A stretch of 37,406 nucleotides of DNA from positions 1 through 37,406 of the forward strand of contig JAFGKU010000108.1 in the NCBI GenBank assembly GCA_016928415.1, written 5' to 3'. Source of the DNA: Spirochaetales bacterium (GTDB lineage: Bacteria > Spirochaetota > Spirochaetia > SZUA-6 > JAFGRV01). Shown here in pieces: positions 1 through 9,071 of the stretch. The translations under genes and the position numbers were made by a program. The number at the start of each line of letters is the position of its first letter. Position 1 is the first letter of the stretch. The notes below the pieces were generated by a model. The model worked only from the letters and a program-made list of their open reading frames with translations. It ran no database searches and was not told the DNA's origin.

Positions 1-2
1 GC

Positions 3-1241
3 AGGAAAGATGAGTACACCAAGATTGCAGAGACGGATAAAAAGAACCTGGAACAGGAAATGAGTAAACTTGTAATCGAGGTAATGAATTTGGGGAATGA
101 TCTTGTTGAAAAGAAAAATTATGCCCTGGATGCCCTTGCCGAAGATTATGAGCGCCTCCAGCAGGAGTTTGCCGGGAAGAGCAGGCTGTTCCATGATTCC
201 ATAGATGAGAAGATGCAGCTTTTTTCACAGAATTTTGAAGAGAACCTTGTAAAATCGGAAACAGCACAGAAAAAGAACCTGGAGAAACTGGAAGAGCGTT
301 ACAAGACACTTACCACTGGAATAGCCGAGATTGACAAGAAGCAGAAGAATTTTGTTGAACAGACAAAACTCTTTGAAAGGGCGGACAAACTGAAAGACAG
401 GCTTTCAAACGACATCGAGGAGATAAAGAAGGATATCATCAAGCTCGAGCCGGATAAGAAAAAATTGAGTGAGCTGGAGATCGAAATGAACAGGGTAAAG
501 AAATTCTCCGAAGACATTTCGACCCGGTTCTCCAAATTCCTGACTGACAGGCGCAGGATCGAGAATATGGAGAAGGATTTTTCGCGGTTGATAAAATATT
601 CCGAAGAAATAGAGTCCAAATTGAAGGATATGACAGGCGCGCATGACCAGTTGCAGGTAATCCAGATCAAGCTGAAAGAAATAGAGAATCTTGAAAACAG
701 CATCGGGACACAGTATGACAGGCTTGAGAAAAAGAACGCCATTCTGGACAATACGGCGCGGGGCGTGGATAAAGGCTTCCAGATGCTTTCAGACCTGGAA
801 AACAATATCAAGACATTATCGGAGAATTTTAATGAGCTTCCTCCCAAGGTCATCTCCATGAAGGAGGAGATTAAATTCCTGCTCGAGAACAAGCATAAAA
901 CCGATTCCGCCATCGAACAACTCAATTCCCTGGAAGGTGTCATGACTAACCTTGAAGAAAGAATGCTTAAAATGCAGACGGCCAGGGAATGGCTCTCAAG
1001 GACGGAAACCCGGCTTGAATCCATAGGCAAGCAGGCCTCCGAACAGGTCAAGCTGCTCCATTCGCTTGTCAAGGAGAAGGTGAATGAAATGAATAAAAAG
1101 GGCGCGCCACCCCTTGATATACGCCAGACCATCCTGCAGCTGGCAAGCCAGGGATGGAAGGTTCATGAAATTGCCCGGGCAACGGAAGTGAGCCAGGGAG
1201 AGGTGGAATTGATTCTGGAACTCGCTCCCCAAACCAGGTAG
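3..1241 (+). CDS. Coiled-coil protein (SpiroCoCo-like), 5'-truncated by window edge
   Basis: The reading frame is open from base 3, so the true start lies upstream and the Met codon at 60 is probably internal. What is visible is about 370 residues of highly charged Lys/Glu-rich heptad sequence with no hydrophobic segment, typical of a long cytoplasmic coiled coil. The last 45 or so residues change character after a PPLDIRQ turn into a compact helix-turn-helix-like segment (WKVHEIARATEVSQGEVELI). Spirochaetal SpiroCoCo-type coiled-coil proteins have this layout, and the assignment rests on that resemblance. The HTH-like tail could bind DNA or a partner protein. The role is unknown; a structural or cytoskeletal function is plausible for the family. 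A strong hairpin terminator follows the stop codon. Confidence 0.7.
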   Translation, partial: RKDEYTKIAETDKKNLEQEMSKLVIEVMNLGNDLVEKKNYALDALAEDYERLQQEFAGKSRLFHDSIDEKMQLFSQNFEENLVKSETAQKKNLEKLEERYKTLTTGIAEIDKKQKNFVEQTKLFERADKLKDRLSNDIEEIKKDIIKLEPDKKKLSELEIEMNRVKKFSEDISTRFSKFLTDRRRIENMEKDFSRLIKYSEEIESKLKDMTGAHDQLQVIQIKLKEIENLENSIGTQYDRLEKKNAILDNTARGVDKGFQMLSDLENNIKTLSENFNELPPKVISMKEEIKFLLENKHKTDSAIEQLNSLEGVMTNLEERMLKMQTAREWLSRTETRLESIGKQASEQVKLLHSLVKEKVNEMNKKGAPPLDIRQTILQLASQGWKVHEIARATEVSQGEVELILELAPQTR

Positions 1242-1275
1242 CGCGGTTATCCGTTTCCAAAGAATTAAAATTTTT

Positions 1276-1305
1276 AAAGGGCTGATTTTTCAGCCCTTTT
1301 ATTTT
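1276..1305 (+). terminator. Rho-independent terminator after the coiled-coil gene
   Basis: A perfect 10-bp inverted repeat (AAAGGGCTGA / TCAGCCCTTT, arms 1276-1285 and 1290-1299) has a TTTT loop and is followed by TATTTTG. It sits 35 bases after the coiled-coil stop codon. It ends only a few bases before the rsmE start codon, so rsmE must be transcribed by read-through or from a promoter embedded in the hairpin's T tract. Confidence 0.85.
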
Positions 1306-1312
1306 GTCGACC

Positions 1313-2026
1313 ATGAATATTATACTGTTTACCGCGGATGAAATACAGAAACCCCTTTCCCTCTCAGACCCCAGGGCTGCCCATATTTTGAATGTATTGA
1401 AGGCCGTGCCGGGGCAGGCAATCAGGGCCGGGATTATCAATGGTCCCCAGGGTTCAGCCAGGATTATCTCCCTGGACGGGAAATTCCTGTATTTTTCCTT
1501 TGAACCCGGGGACGAAGGAGAAGGCCTGCTCGATCTCGTTCTGATAGCCGGATTGTGCCGGCCGCATTCCGCTCAAAAAATACTCCGTGAGGCGGCGAGC
1601 CTGGGTGTTGGTAAAATGTATTTTGTGCGAACGGAATTATCTGAAAAATCTTACGCAATGAGTAAGCTTTGGACGGCCGGAGCCTATAAGCGTTTCCTTT
1701 TGGAGGGAACGGGACAGGCCTATTCAACCCGGCTGCCGGAAATAAAGCTTTTTCTTTCCCTTGATGAATTACTTGAGATATTGCCTGGAGGCCTCCAGAT
1801 TATGCTGGAAATTGGTGAAAAGGAGCCTTTATTATCCGATATTCCCGTAATTTCCCTCCCTGTTACACTCGCTGTCGGTTCTGAACGTGGGTGGACCCGG
1901 GCGGAACGGGAGGTTTTCCTTTCTTCAGGTTTTAAAACGGCGAGGCTGGGACAGAGGATATTGCGTACGGAAACGGCCGTCCTGTGTGGATTATCAATTG
2001 TTCTGTCAAAATTGGGGAAAATGTAA
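1313..2026 (+). CDS. rsmE: 16S rRNA (uracil-1498-N3)-methyltransferase RsmE
   Basis: This is a SPOUT-fold methyltransferase that methylates U1498 of 16S rRNA in the assembled 30S subunit, using S-adenosylmethionine. The C-terminal trefoil-knot signature is clear: GSERGWTRAERE, then F-x-x-S-G-F and LGQRILRTETAV, which form the SAM pocket. The N-terminal PUA-like RNA-binding part holds the HILNVLK segment typical of the family. Length from ATG 1313 is 237 residues, normal for RsmE. I prefer ATG 1313 to the in-frame TTG at 1304, because the TTG lies in the terminator tail and the family usually starts right at the beta strand (MNIILFT). No Shine-Dalgarno sequence is visible before either start. 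Confidence 0.92.
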   Translation: MNIILFTADEIQKPLSLSDPRAAHILNVLKAVPGQAIRAGIINGPQGSARIISLDGKFLYFSFEPGDEGEGLLDLVLIAGLCRPHSAQKILREAASLGVGKMYFVRTELSEKSYAMSKLWTAGAYKRFLLEGTGQAYSTRLPEIKLFLSLDELLEILPGGLQIMLEIGEKEPLLSDIPVISLPVTLAVGSERGWTRAEREVFLSSGFKTARLGQRILRTETAVLCGLSIVLSKLGKM

Positions 2027-2108
2027 TCCCAATAATTTCACTCCAGCCACTGTTGCCTTCTCTTTCATCTGATTCGCCAGGATTTTCCCAATAAAAGACC
2101 AAAAGCTC

Positions 2109-2162
2109 TTGACTTATTTTTAATTGAGTTATTATCTTAATGGTAAGTCTGGTAAGGACTTA
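2109..2162 (+). promoter_or_regulatory. Promoter and palindrome upstream of grpE
   Basis: TTGACT (2109-2114) and TATCTT (2133-2138) are separated by 18 bases and form a plausible sigma70-type promoter about 150 bases before grpE. Just downstream, around the expected start of transcription, lies an inverted repeat TAAGTC (2144-2149) / GACTTA (2157-2162) with the direct repeat GGTAAG overlapping it. It could be an operator. It does not match the CIRCE heat-shock operator (TTAGCACTC-N9-GAGTGCTAA). Confidence 0.5.
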
Positions 2163-2286
2163 TATACCGTAGGCAACCTCGGGAACCGCTGATATTTGGA
2201 CAGGTTAAGATTAAAAAAAGCGGATTTTTTTGGGGAGTCTTTAATGTACAAAAAGACAATTTAATGATATATAGTAGAGGAAATGT
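2163..2286 (+). other. grpE 5' leader with weak attenuator-like hairpin
   Basis: The non-coding leader before grpE carries CCGCT (2186-2190) pairing with AGCGG (2219-2223), followed by a seven-T run (2225-2231). The stem is only 5 bp with a long loop, so any terminator or attenuator role is uncertain. AGAGG at 2276-2280 serves as the ribosome-binding site for grpE. Confidence 0.3.
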
Positions 2287-2967
2287 ATGTCCCGAAAGAA
2301 AAAAAATGAGGAATACCAGGAACAGGAAGTCAAGGTGAAAGAATCTAAAAATGATGAGGATGCAATAAAATCACAGGATAATTCATCTCAGAACACCGAT
2401 GGTCAAGAGGTAAATGAAAATATCAATGAAGCAGACCAGACGGCTCAAATGGAACAGGACGCACAGAAGGTGCAGGAGGAAATCCTTAATTTAAAAGACC
2501 AACTGCTCAGAAAGCAGGCTGAATTTGAAAATTTCCGTAAACGTATTTTCAAGGAAAAAGAAGACGCCATCAAATATTCAAACCAGATGCTTTTACTCGA
2601 TCTTACCTCCGTTATAGACGATTTCGAACGTGCCATGAAATCGGCGGACGAATCAAAAGACTTTGATACCTTTCACAAAGGGGTAGTCATGATTGAGAAA
2701 CAGCTTGTTTCTTTACTGGAAAAAAACTGGGGTTTAAAGCGTTTTGATTCCACGGGAGAGGTTTTTGATCCTGAGAAACACCAGGCAATAGCCGTTGAAG
2801 AAAGCACGGAACATGATACCGCCACGGTATTGGAAGATTATCAAAAGGGATATTATTATAATGATAGAATTTTGAGGCCGGCCAAGGTGAAGATAGCCCA
2901 GCCGACTAGTAATGCCTCGAATTTTAATAACAACAATAACGATAACAATAACAATAAGGAAAATTAA
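2287..2967 (+). CDS. grpE: Nucleotide exchange factor GrpE
   Basis: GrpE promotes ADP release from DnaK and so drives the chaperone cycle. The family core is present: the long dimerising coiled coil ending in AEFENFRKRI, then the beta domain with LLLDLTSVIDDFERAM, GVVMIEKQL and the signature FDPEKHQAIAVEES...GYYYNDRILRPAKVKI. Residues 1-60 are a charged, probably disordered leader, usual for the family. The C-terminal tail is an unusual Asn/Asp-rich run (about residues 208-226) encoded by AAT/AAC repeats. AGAGG precedes the ATG by 6 bases. It is the first gene of a grpE-dnaK-dnaJ operon, 13 bases from dnaK. An hrcA repressor gene, often found upstream in other bacteria, is absent from this window. 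Confidence 0.96.
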   Translation: MSRKKKNEEYQEQEVKVKESKNDEDAIKSQDNSSQNTDGQEVNENINEADQTAQMEQDAQKVQEEILNLKDQLLRKQAEFENFRKRIFKEKEDAIKYSNQMLLLDLTSVIDDFERAMKSADESKDFDTFHKGVVMIEKQLVSLLEKNWGLKRFDSTGEVFDPEKHQAIAVEESTEHDTATVLEDYQKGYYYNDRILRPAKVKIAQPTSNASNFNNNNNDNNNNKEN

Positions 2968-2980
2968 TAAGGAGTAATCT

Positions 2981-4915
2981 ATGGGAAAAATTATTGGTAT
3001 TGATCTTGGAACCACTAACTCATGTGTTGCCATTATGGAAGGCAGTGAACCGATTGTCATTCAGAATTCCGAAGGACAGAGAACAACGCCCTCCATAGTC
3101 GGGTTTACACAAAAAGGTGAACGTCTGGTCGGGCAACCGGCCAAGAATCAAATGATCACAAACCCTGAAAATACGGTTTATTCCATTAAACGGTTTATGG
3201 GAAGACGCATCGTAGAAGTTCCCGAAGAAACCAAAATGGTTCCCTACAAGGTGGAGGATGCGGGAAACGGCGTCGTGATTGACATTTTTGGTAAAAAACA
3301 CACACCACCCGAGATTTCCGCCCTGATATTGCAAAAAATGAGAAAGACGGCGGAAGATTACCTTGGCGAGAAGGTAACGGAAGCGGTTATCACCGTTCCC
3401 GCCTATTTTAATGATGCCCAGCGCCAGGCAACAAAGGATGCCGGGCGTATTGCCGGCCTTACCGTAAAAAGAATTGTCAATGAGCCTACGGCCGCCGCGT
3501 TGGCATATGGTCTTGCAAAAGGCGCCAATGATGAAAAAATAGCGGTATACGATCTGGGCGGCGGTACTTTCGATATTTCAATCCTGGAATTGGGAGACGG
3601 CGTTTTCGAGGTAAAATCAACCAATGGTGATACGCATCTGGGCGGAGATAATTTTGACCAGAGAATCATAGATTGGCTTATCGAGAATTTTAAAAAGGAT
3701 CATGGCATCGATCTTGGTAAGGACCGGATGGCCCTTCAAAGATTGAGGGAAGCGGCGGAAAAAGCCAAAATCCAGCTGTCAGGCGGGCAGACGACCGAAA
3801 TCAACCTGCCGTTCGTCACTGCGGATGCCTCCGGTCCCAAACACCTTCAGTATACATTGACAAGGGCCAAGTTTGAACAGATGATCGAGGACCTGGTGAA
3901 CAAAACCAAGAATCCCTGCTTGAAAGCCCTGCAGGACGCCAATTTAAAACCCGAAGAAATTGACCAGATTATCCTCGTAGGCGGTTCAACCCGCATACCC
4001 TGCGTTCAGAAAATCTGCAGGGACATATTCAAGAAAGAGCCGAACCGGGGTGTGAATCCCGATGAAGTTGTGGCCGTGGGTGCCGCTATCCAGGGAGGAA
4101 TTCTGGGTGGAGACGTAAAAGACGTACTGCTTCTTGATGTAACCCCGTTGTCTCTCGGAATTGAAACATTGGGCGGTGTTTTCACCAAACTTATTGAAAG
4201 GAATACCACCATCCCGACCCGTAAAAGCCAGATTTTTTCAACCGCTGCAGACAACCAGACGGCCGTATCCATCCATGTGCTCCAGGGTGAACGTGAGATG
4301 GCATCACAAAACAGGACTTTAGGGCGGTTTGATCTTATCGGAATTCCTCCTGCCCCGAGAGGCGTCCCTCAGATCGAGGTAACGTTTGACATCGATGCGA
4401 ACGGCATCGTCCATGTGTCGGCCAAGGATCTTGGTACGGGGAAAGAACAGAAAATCAGGATTGAATCCTCCTCCGGTCTTTCCGAAGAAGAAATAAAGAG
4501 AATGGTCAAGGATGCGGAAGTGCATTCTGAAGAAGACAAGAAATCCAAAGAAAAGGCCGAAACCCGCAACGAAGCGGACAACCTTATTTACAGTACCGAA
4601 AAATCCTTGAAGGATTTCGGTGATAAGGTTACCGATGAGGAAAAGCAGAAGATCGAGGCCGCCATTGCAGACTTAAAAGGCTCCTTGGAAGGTGAGGATA
4701 TACCATTGATAAAACAAAAGGTGGAGACTTTGAAACAGGCTACATATAAGCTTGCGGAAGAAGTCTATCGGAATGCGTCGGCCAATCAACAGCAGAATCA
4801 AAATGCGAATACTGGTGATAACCAGGACACTACGACTGATTCTTCTTCAACCTCCACTGACAAGGGTAATGTGGAGGATGTTGATTACGAAGTGGTTGAC
4901 GACGATAAGAAATAA
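2981..4915 (+). CDS. dnaK: Molecular chaperone DnaK (Hsp70)
   Basis: DnaK is the ATP-dependent Hsp70 chaperone that binds exposed hydrophobic segments of cytoplasmic proteins with DnaJ and GrpE. All expected parts are visible: phosphate loop 1 [10 protein letters not shown] near the N terminus, the ITVPAYF and [10 protein letters not shown] strands, [10 protein letters not shown], the linker [19 protein letters not shown], and the substrate domain with GERExxxxN. The helical lid and an acidic tail ending [14 protein letters not shown] follow, which fits the usual DnaK C terminus. At 644 residues it is of normal length. AAGGAG lies just before the ATG. Its TAA overlaps the dnaJ ATG by one base, so the two are translationally coupled. 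No damage is seen. Confidence 0.98.
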   Translation: MGKIIGIDLGTTNSCVAIMEGSEPIVIQNSEGQRTTPSIVGFTQKGERLVGQPAKNQMITNPENTVYSIKRFMGRRIVEVPEETKMVPYKVEDAGNGVVIDIFGKKHTPPEISALILQKMRKTAEDYLGEKVTEAVITVPAYFNDAQRQATKDAGRIAGLTVKRIVNEPTAAALAYGLAKGANDEKIAVYDLGGGTFDISILELGDGVFEVKSTNGDTHLGGDNFDQRIIDWLIENFKKDHGIDLGKDRMALQRLREAAEKAKIQLSGGQTTEINLPFVTADASGPKHLQYTLTRAKFEQMIEDLVNKTKNPCLKALQDANLKPEEIDQIILVGGSTRIPCVQKICRDIFKKEPNRGVNPDEVVAVGAAIQGGILGGDVKDVLLLDVTPLSLGIETLGGVFTKLIERNTTIPTRKSQIFSTAADNQTAVSIHVLQGEREMASQNRTLGRFDLIGIPPAPRGVPQIEVTFDIDANGIVHVSAKDLGTGKEQKIRIESSSGLSEEEIKRMVKDAEVHSEEDKKSKEKAETRNEADNLIYSTEKSLKDFGDKVTDEEKQKIEAAIADLKGSLEGEDIPLIKQKVETLKQATYKLAEEVYRNASANQQQNQNANTGDNQDTTTDSSSTSTDKGNVEDVDYEVVDDDKK

Positions 4916-6045
4916 TGGCAAAGAGAGATTATTATGAAGTACTGGGTGTCGAGAAATCGGCACCCCTGGATGAAATAAAAAAAGCCTATAGAAAGCTGGC
5001 AATAAAGTATCACCCCGATAAAAATCCAGGCGACAAGAATGCCGAGGAGAAATTCAAGGAAGCAACGGAAGCGTACGAGATACTGGCAGACCCGAAAAAA
5101 CGGCAATCCTATGACCAGTTTGGGTTTGCCGGTATTGAGGGCATGGCCGGCGGGGCAGCCGATTTCTCCAGCGTTTTCCAGGATTTTGAAGATATTTTCG
5201 GCGATTTTTCAGGTTTTTTCGGCTCTTTTTTCGGCGGGGGACGCCAGAGAACAGGCCGAAAATCTTCCGTGCGTCGCGGTTCCGATTTACGTTACGATCT
5301 GGAAATAGCGTTTGAAGACGCGGTCTTTGGTACAAAGGTGGAACTTTCGTTCATGCGAAACGAAAGCTGTACCGCATGTAAAGGCTCAGGCGCCGCCAAG
5401 GGAAGCAGTAAAAAATTATGTCCCGACTGCCGGGGGTCGGGGCAGGTCAGAAGGAGCTCCGGTTTTTTTTCGATAGCCACTACCTGCAATACCTGCCGGG
5501 GTGAGGGCGAAATTATAGAGCGTCCGTGCACCGAATGCCATGGCAGCGGTCTTGTCAAGCGGAATAAAAAAATCAAGGTAACGATTCCCCCCGGTATAAT
5601 CGATGGAAAACGCATTAATATTCCCGGTCAGGGCGACGGCGGGGCCAATGGCGGGCCTGTCGGCGATTTATACGTTTATATCCATGTGAAACCGCATAAA
5701 TACTTTGAGCGCGACGGAGATGATATTTATTGCATGATTCCCGTTTCCATAACGCAGGCGGCCCTAGGCGGAGATATCGTCGTCAGGACCCTGGATAATA
5801 AAACGGTAAAGGTCAAAATACCGGCCGGCACACAAAACGGAAAGGTCCTGCGACTCAGGGGTGAAGGCATCCCCCACCTGCACAATCCCAACTCGCGCGG
5901 CGACCTGTATATCAAGCTGAAAGTATTAATACCCGTCAAGCTTTCCGGGCAGGCTAAAAACCTGTTAAAGGAATTTTCCCGCATCAATGGTGAATTGGAA
6001 AATCCGCAGCCCATTCCCCTCTCTGAAATAAAAGAAGGATATTAA
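4915..6045 (+). CDS. dnaJ: Molecular chaperone DnaJ (Hsp40, class A)
   Basis: DnaJ delivers substrates to DnaK and stimulates its ATPase. In order: a J domain with the HPD motif at residues 33-35, a Gly/Phe-rich linker (about 70-115), and the zinc-finger domain with four CxxCxGxG repeats (cysteines near 152/155, 169/172, 191/194 and 205/208). The C-terminal substrate-binding beta domains follow, with GDLYV and [15 protein letters not shown] strands. All zinc ligands are present, so this is a full class A DnaJ of normal size (376 aa). The start overlaps the dnaK stop by one base (TAATG), the classical coupling for this operon. Confidence 0.97.
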   Translation: MAKRDYYEVLGVEKSAPLDEIKKAYRKLAIKYHPDKNPGDKNAEEKFKEATEAYEILADPKKRQSYDQFGFAGIEGMAGGAADFSSVFQDFEDIFGDFSGFFGSFFGGGRQRTGRKSSVRRGSDLRYDLEIAFEDAVFGTKVELSFMRNESCTACKGSGAAKGSSKKLCPDCRGSGQVRRSSGFFSIATTCNTCRGEGEIIERPCTECHGSGLVKRNKKIKVTIPPGIIDGKRINIPGQGDGGANGGPVGDLYVYIHVKPHKYFERDGDDIYCMIPVSITQAALGGDIVVRTLDNKTVKVKIPAGTQNGKVLRLRGEGIPHLHNPNSRGDLYIKLKVLIPVKLSGQAKNLLKEFSRINGELENPQPIPLSEIKEGY

Positions 6046-6051
6046 GATGTA

Positions 6052-7368
6052 ATGATGCACGGCACTAATATTTTTGGCGCCATAATTGTATGCATCATCT
6101 TTATCAAAGTTTTTACTACCGCCTTTAAAATCAGAAAACCGTATTTTCACCGATTATTGATCTGGTTGTTTTTTTCCTATGCTTTGCTCCTGTTTTCGTC
6201 TATTTTTATGCAATGGGAATTGATTGCCATGGTTATGCCGTATTTTGTCATCCCGGGAATTTTTGAATTTTTTTATGTATATAAAAATAAAAAAGTGCAG
6301 GTTCTTTTTCTTCTCTACAATACCTTTGCAATTTGTATACTGCTGATGTTATATGGATTGAACCTGTTTAAAACGCCGTATTTTTTATTCATATTCGCCG
6401 GGACATCACTTATATCCCTCTCATTTCTCCTGTTTTTATTGATCAGGAATGAAAGAAGATGGCTCTGGACATTTTTATGCGTATCAGGCCTGGTTTTATC
6501 ACTTTTTCAGGAAATCTTCATCCGGTTACCTGTTTTAACGGGGATTCCTTTTTCCGTTTTATTTCTGATTTTAATAGCCGTGAGTCTGGATCATAACATT
6601 ACGCGGATTGTGTTTGTGAAGGAATCAGTACGACATAGGAAGAGTATTGATTCCCTGGTAAAAAAATGCCATTTAATGGAAAGTGCCCTGATGCATTACA
6701 ACCGGATTATGGGAACCGGTCTGGCTGTCACCGGTACATTCCATGAATTGAAAAACAGGGTCGCATCCCTTTATTTGGATGCCGGGATGATTAAAATGCC
6801 TGACAATGGTGAACCTGATACAAAAACCGTCATGGCGGGCTTGAAAGACCTGAACCGTTTTATTGAGTCCAATCTGGTGAAGGCAATACAGGGAACCGGA
6901 CCGGACCCGGAATTGATTTATGTAAAAGAAACTCTGGATACAATCAGGAAAAATCTGCAGGTCATAACCCGCCTGGAAGGAATCCTGATCCAGTATGAAA
7001 TTGACGAATCCCTGGCTGTCATGGCCGATCCCCAAGACCTTTATCATTCGCTTTTATGTGTTTTTCGAAATTCCATAGATGCGTTAAAAAAACACGGGCC
7101 GGATTCACCCGTGATTACGGTTAACGCCGAAAATAAGGGGCACATGGTGTGCATCGATGTGGTGGATAATGGCGGCGGGGTTCCGGATCAATTTATACCG
7201 CTTCTTTTCGAGCCGGCAACGTCGTTAAAAAATTCCACTGGAATTGGTCTTTTTTTGACAAAAATTTTGATGCAGAAAAACGGAGGGACAATTGAGTATG
7301 TTCCGAAAGGGGAGGGGGCCTGCTTTAGAATCCATCTTGTCACAAGTACAGGTCTGTCAGTAAAATAG
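6052..7368 (+). CDS. Membrane sensor histidine kinase, orphan, in chaperone operon
   Basis: Residues 1-185 form about six or seven hydrophobic helices with little extracytoplasmic sequence, so any signal is probably sensed in or near the membrane. The transmitter follows: a phospho-acceptor H box with FHELKNRVASL (His 231), then a HATPase domain with N box FRNSIDAL (Asn 340), G1 box DNGGGV (372-377), F box LFEP and G2 box GIGLFLTKI. It should autophosphorylate and pass phosphate to a response regulator, but no regulator gene is nearby. The start is 6 bases after dnaJ, so it is probably co-transcribed with the heat-shock genes. A double ATG (6052, 6055) leaves the exact start open. The ligand is unknown. 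Confidence 0.87.
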   Translation: MMHGTNIFGAIIVCIIFIKVFTTAFKIRKPYFHRLLIWLFFSYALLLFSSIFMQWELIAMVMPYFVIPGIFEFFYVYKNKKVQVLFLLYNTFAICILLMLYGLNLFKTPYFLFIFAGTSLISLSFLLFLLIRNERRWLWTFLCVSGLVLSLFQEIFIRLPVLTGIPFSVLFLILIAVSLDHNITRIVFVKESVRHRKSIDSLVKKCHLMESALMHYNRIMGTGLAVTGTFHELKNRVASLYLDAGMIKMPDNGEPDTKTVMAGLKDLNRFIESNLVKAIQGTGPDPELIYVKETLDTIRKNLQVITRLEGILIQYEIDESLAVMADPQDLYHSLLCVFRNSIDALKKHGPDSPVITVNAENKGHMVCIDVVDNGGGVPDQFIPLLFEPATSLKNSTGIGLFLTKILMQKNGGTIEYVPKGEGACFRIHLVTSTGLSVK

Positions 7369-7390
7369 AGGGTATTTTTATAAGGATTTC

Positions 7391-7419
7391 TTGATTATTG
7401 GGGCCTTTATGTCTATCAT
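7391..7419 (+). promoter_or_regulatory. Sigma70-type promoter, apparently leaderless, for the 7427 gene
   Basis: TTGATT (7391-7396) and TATCAT (7414-7419) have the ideal 17-base spacing. Only 7 bases separate the -10 box from the GTG at 7427, so transcription should begin at or next to the start codon. No Shine-Dalgarno sequence stands at a normal distance. Confidence 0.55.
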
Positions 7420-7426
7420 TTAAAGG

Positions 7427-8983
7427 GTGAGTCAGAAACTGGCAGACTATCTTGACGAAATTATCAATCTTATCGGTAAAGATGTACCGGAAAATACCCT
7501 GAAAAAGAAAATCCAGGATTTCAAACTCATTGAAGGGCTGAAGAATCTGGCAGACCAGGGTTTATCCGCCATACAATTTGTTCCGGCAATTATCAGGATA
7601 TTGAACCAGCCGGCTATTTTATTCCATACAGATCTTGTCAGGACCATTGTCCATGTTCTGGGAAGGTTAAAACCGGACGGTCTGATAACGAAGGAAAGTT
7701 TTTCAGGTATAACGGAAGGAATGCCTTTTACCCTGGAAGATATCTTAAGTGAACTTGAAAAATGTGGATATGTGACTAATAACCTTATCACACCCCAATT
7801 TTCTCCGAATAACGAAGATTTCGATTTTAAAATAGATGCCAGGTTTGATCCTGTCAAGGATAAAATACTTGATGCCCTTGTCAAGGCATCGACACAGACA
7901 AATGCCACCGATATCCTTGTTAAATTAATGGAAGAGGATTATGTAAAACAAATACAGCCGGATATAGCAAAAGCTCTGGAGTCAATCAGGCTGCCGCAGG
8001 GATTTTCCGCTCTCTATAACCTGGCTGCCAGGGGGGAGCAATTCGCATTGGAATCCCTTGTCAGGATGATATTAAAAGATGTGGAAGAATTGAATATACT
8101 GCAGGAACAGGGAGTTACCATTGATTTATGGGGAAACAACCTGAAAGAAAAAGTATATACACCCGTCAAACCCCTTATCCCGCTTCTTATAAAGGCCCTG
8201 CAGGAGGATGTGTTCAGTGTCGCCGATAAAAAGGCCGTCATCACGCTGCTGTTCGATATGGATTACAGGAATAAAAAAGACATACCTGTCATGACCCAGC
8301 TGCTTCCCGACCTGATGGGTGAGGACCCGCAGCAATGCCTTCTCACGCTGTTTCTCATAGAACTTGCCCCGGAGAGCATACCGTCCCTGCTGATTTTATT
8401 GAAGGAAAAAGAAGCGAATGAAAATCTGGTGGAAAGGATCCTCCATATTTTTAGAGAAACGGGGGTCAAGGCCGTAAGTGCCGTTCCCGTATTGACGGAA
8501 ATGGCTGAAAAGGAACATCCGTTGACCGAATTGATTCGTGAAATAATTCCGCGGATAAGTATTACAGATGAGATATATGCGGAAAACGTCGAAACGGAAC
8601 CCACGGAACTTGAAGCGGTTGACGAGGAAGCGGAGATAGCGGAAGATGTCGAGGACCTGGAGGAAGTTGAAGAAATAGATGAGATAGAAGAAGCGGTGGA
8701 AGTAAGCGAAGTGGAGGAAATCGATATACAGGAAATCACTGTTGCGGATAAAGACGTAGCTGGAACTCCTCCGGACTCCATTGAAATAGTTGAACCGACC
8801 GAATCAGAAGAGGGAGCCCTCTACTTAAGCGAGATTGAACCGGAACCGGTAAACGATGAACTGCAACAGGAAGATCTTCACATAACGCTGGTTGAAAACA
8901 GGGATACGGAAGAGCCTCCCGAGCATCACGGGGAAGATGATAAAAAAGAAGATGTCGACCCTGATACATTTATTCATTTTTAA
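7427..8983 (+). CDS. Unrecognised helical-repeat-like protein with acidic tail
   Basis: I do not recognise a family with certainty. Residues 1-380 or so are leucine-rich, evenly amphipathic helices with local HEAT-like spacing (for example IPSLLILLKEKE...LVERILHIFRETGVKAVSAVPVLTEMAEKE), suggesting an alpha-solenoid scaffold. From about residue 385 the protein turns into a long disordered tail dominated by Glu, Asp, Val and Ile, ending DPDTFIHF. There is no signal peptide or membrane helix, so it should be cytoplasmic. The GTG start is chosen because a TAA stop lies two codons upstream in frame and no other start is close. It has its own promoter and stands between the histidine kinase and murC. 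A protein-binding scaffold role is a guess. Confidence 0.7.
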   Translation: MSQKLADYLDEIINLIGKDVPENTLKKKIQDFKLIEGLKNLADQGLSAIQFVPAIIRILNQPAILFHTDLVRTIVHVLGRLKPDGLITKESFSGITEGMPFTLEDILSELEKCGYVTNNLITPQFSPNNEDFDFKIDARFDPVKDKILDALVKASTQTNATDILVKLMEEDYVKQIQPDIAKALESIRLPQGFSALYNLAARGEQFALESLVRMILKDVEELNILQEQGVTIDLWGNNLKEKVYTPVKPLIPLLIKALQEDVFSVADKKAVITLLFDMDYRNKKDIPVMTQLLPDLMGEDPQQCLLTLFLIELAPESIPSLLILLKEKEANENLVERILHIFRETGVKAVSAVPVLTEMAEKEHPLTELIREIIPRISITDEIYAENVETEPTELEAVDEEAEIAEDVEDLEEVEEIDEIEEAVEVSEVEEIDIQEITVADKDVAGTPPDSIEIVEPTESEEGALYLSEIEPEPVNDELQQEDLHITLVENRDTEEPPEHHGEDDKKEDVDPDTFIHF

Positions 8984-9038
8984 ATTGTCCGTTTCAGCTT
9001 TATTGCCATTCATACCTGATGTTTGTTTGCTTGAGCGG

Positions 9039-9058
9039 TTCTCAAAGTAAATTGAGAA
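9039..9058 (+). repeat. Inverted repeat upstream of the murC promoter
   Basis: TTCTCAA (9039-9045) and TTGAGAA (9052-9058) form perfect 7-bp arms around a 6-base spacer. They lie 13 bases upstream of the murC -35 box. The repeat may be an activator or repressor site, or a weak terminator for the 7427 gene. No T run follows it directly. Confidence 0.4.
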
Positions 9059-9071
9059 TTGAGCTTCTGTC

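Noticed and set aside
299..1132. Long minus-strand ORF opposite the coiled-coil gene (277 aa)
   Set aside because: It is a Ser/Leu/Phe-rich mirror of a Lys/Glu-rich coiled coil on the other strand, with no ribosome-binding site or family match. A shadow frame.
2100..2286. CIRCE/HrcA operator upstream of grpE
   Set aside because: No match to TTAGCACTC-N9-GAGTGCTAA was found on reading the region.
5054..5335. Minus-strand ORFs opposite dnaJ
   Set aside because: They are the antisense of the Gly/Phe-rich linker and have no signals of their own.
8263..8781. Minus-strand ORF of 172 aa inside the acidic-tail gene
   Set aside because: Its Ser/Thr/Ile runs are the antisense of Glu/Asp codons in the acidic tail; no independent support.
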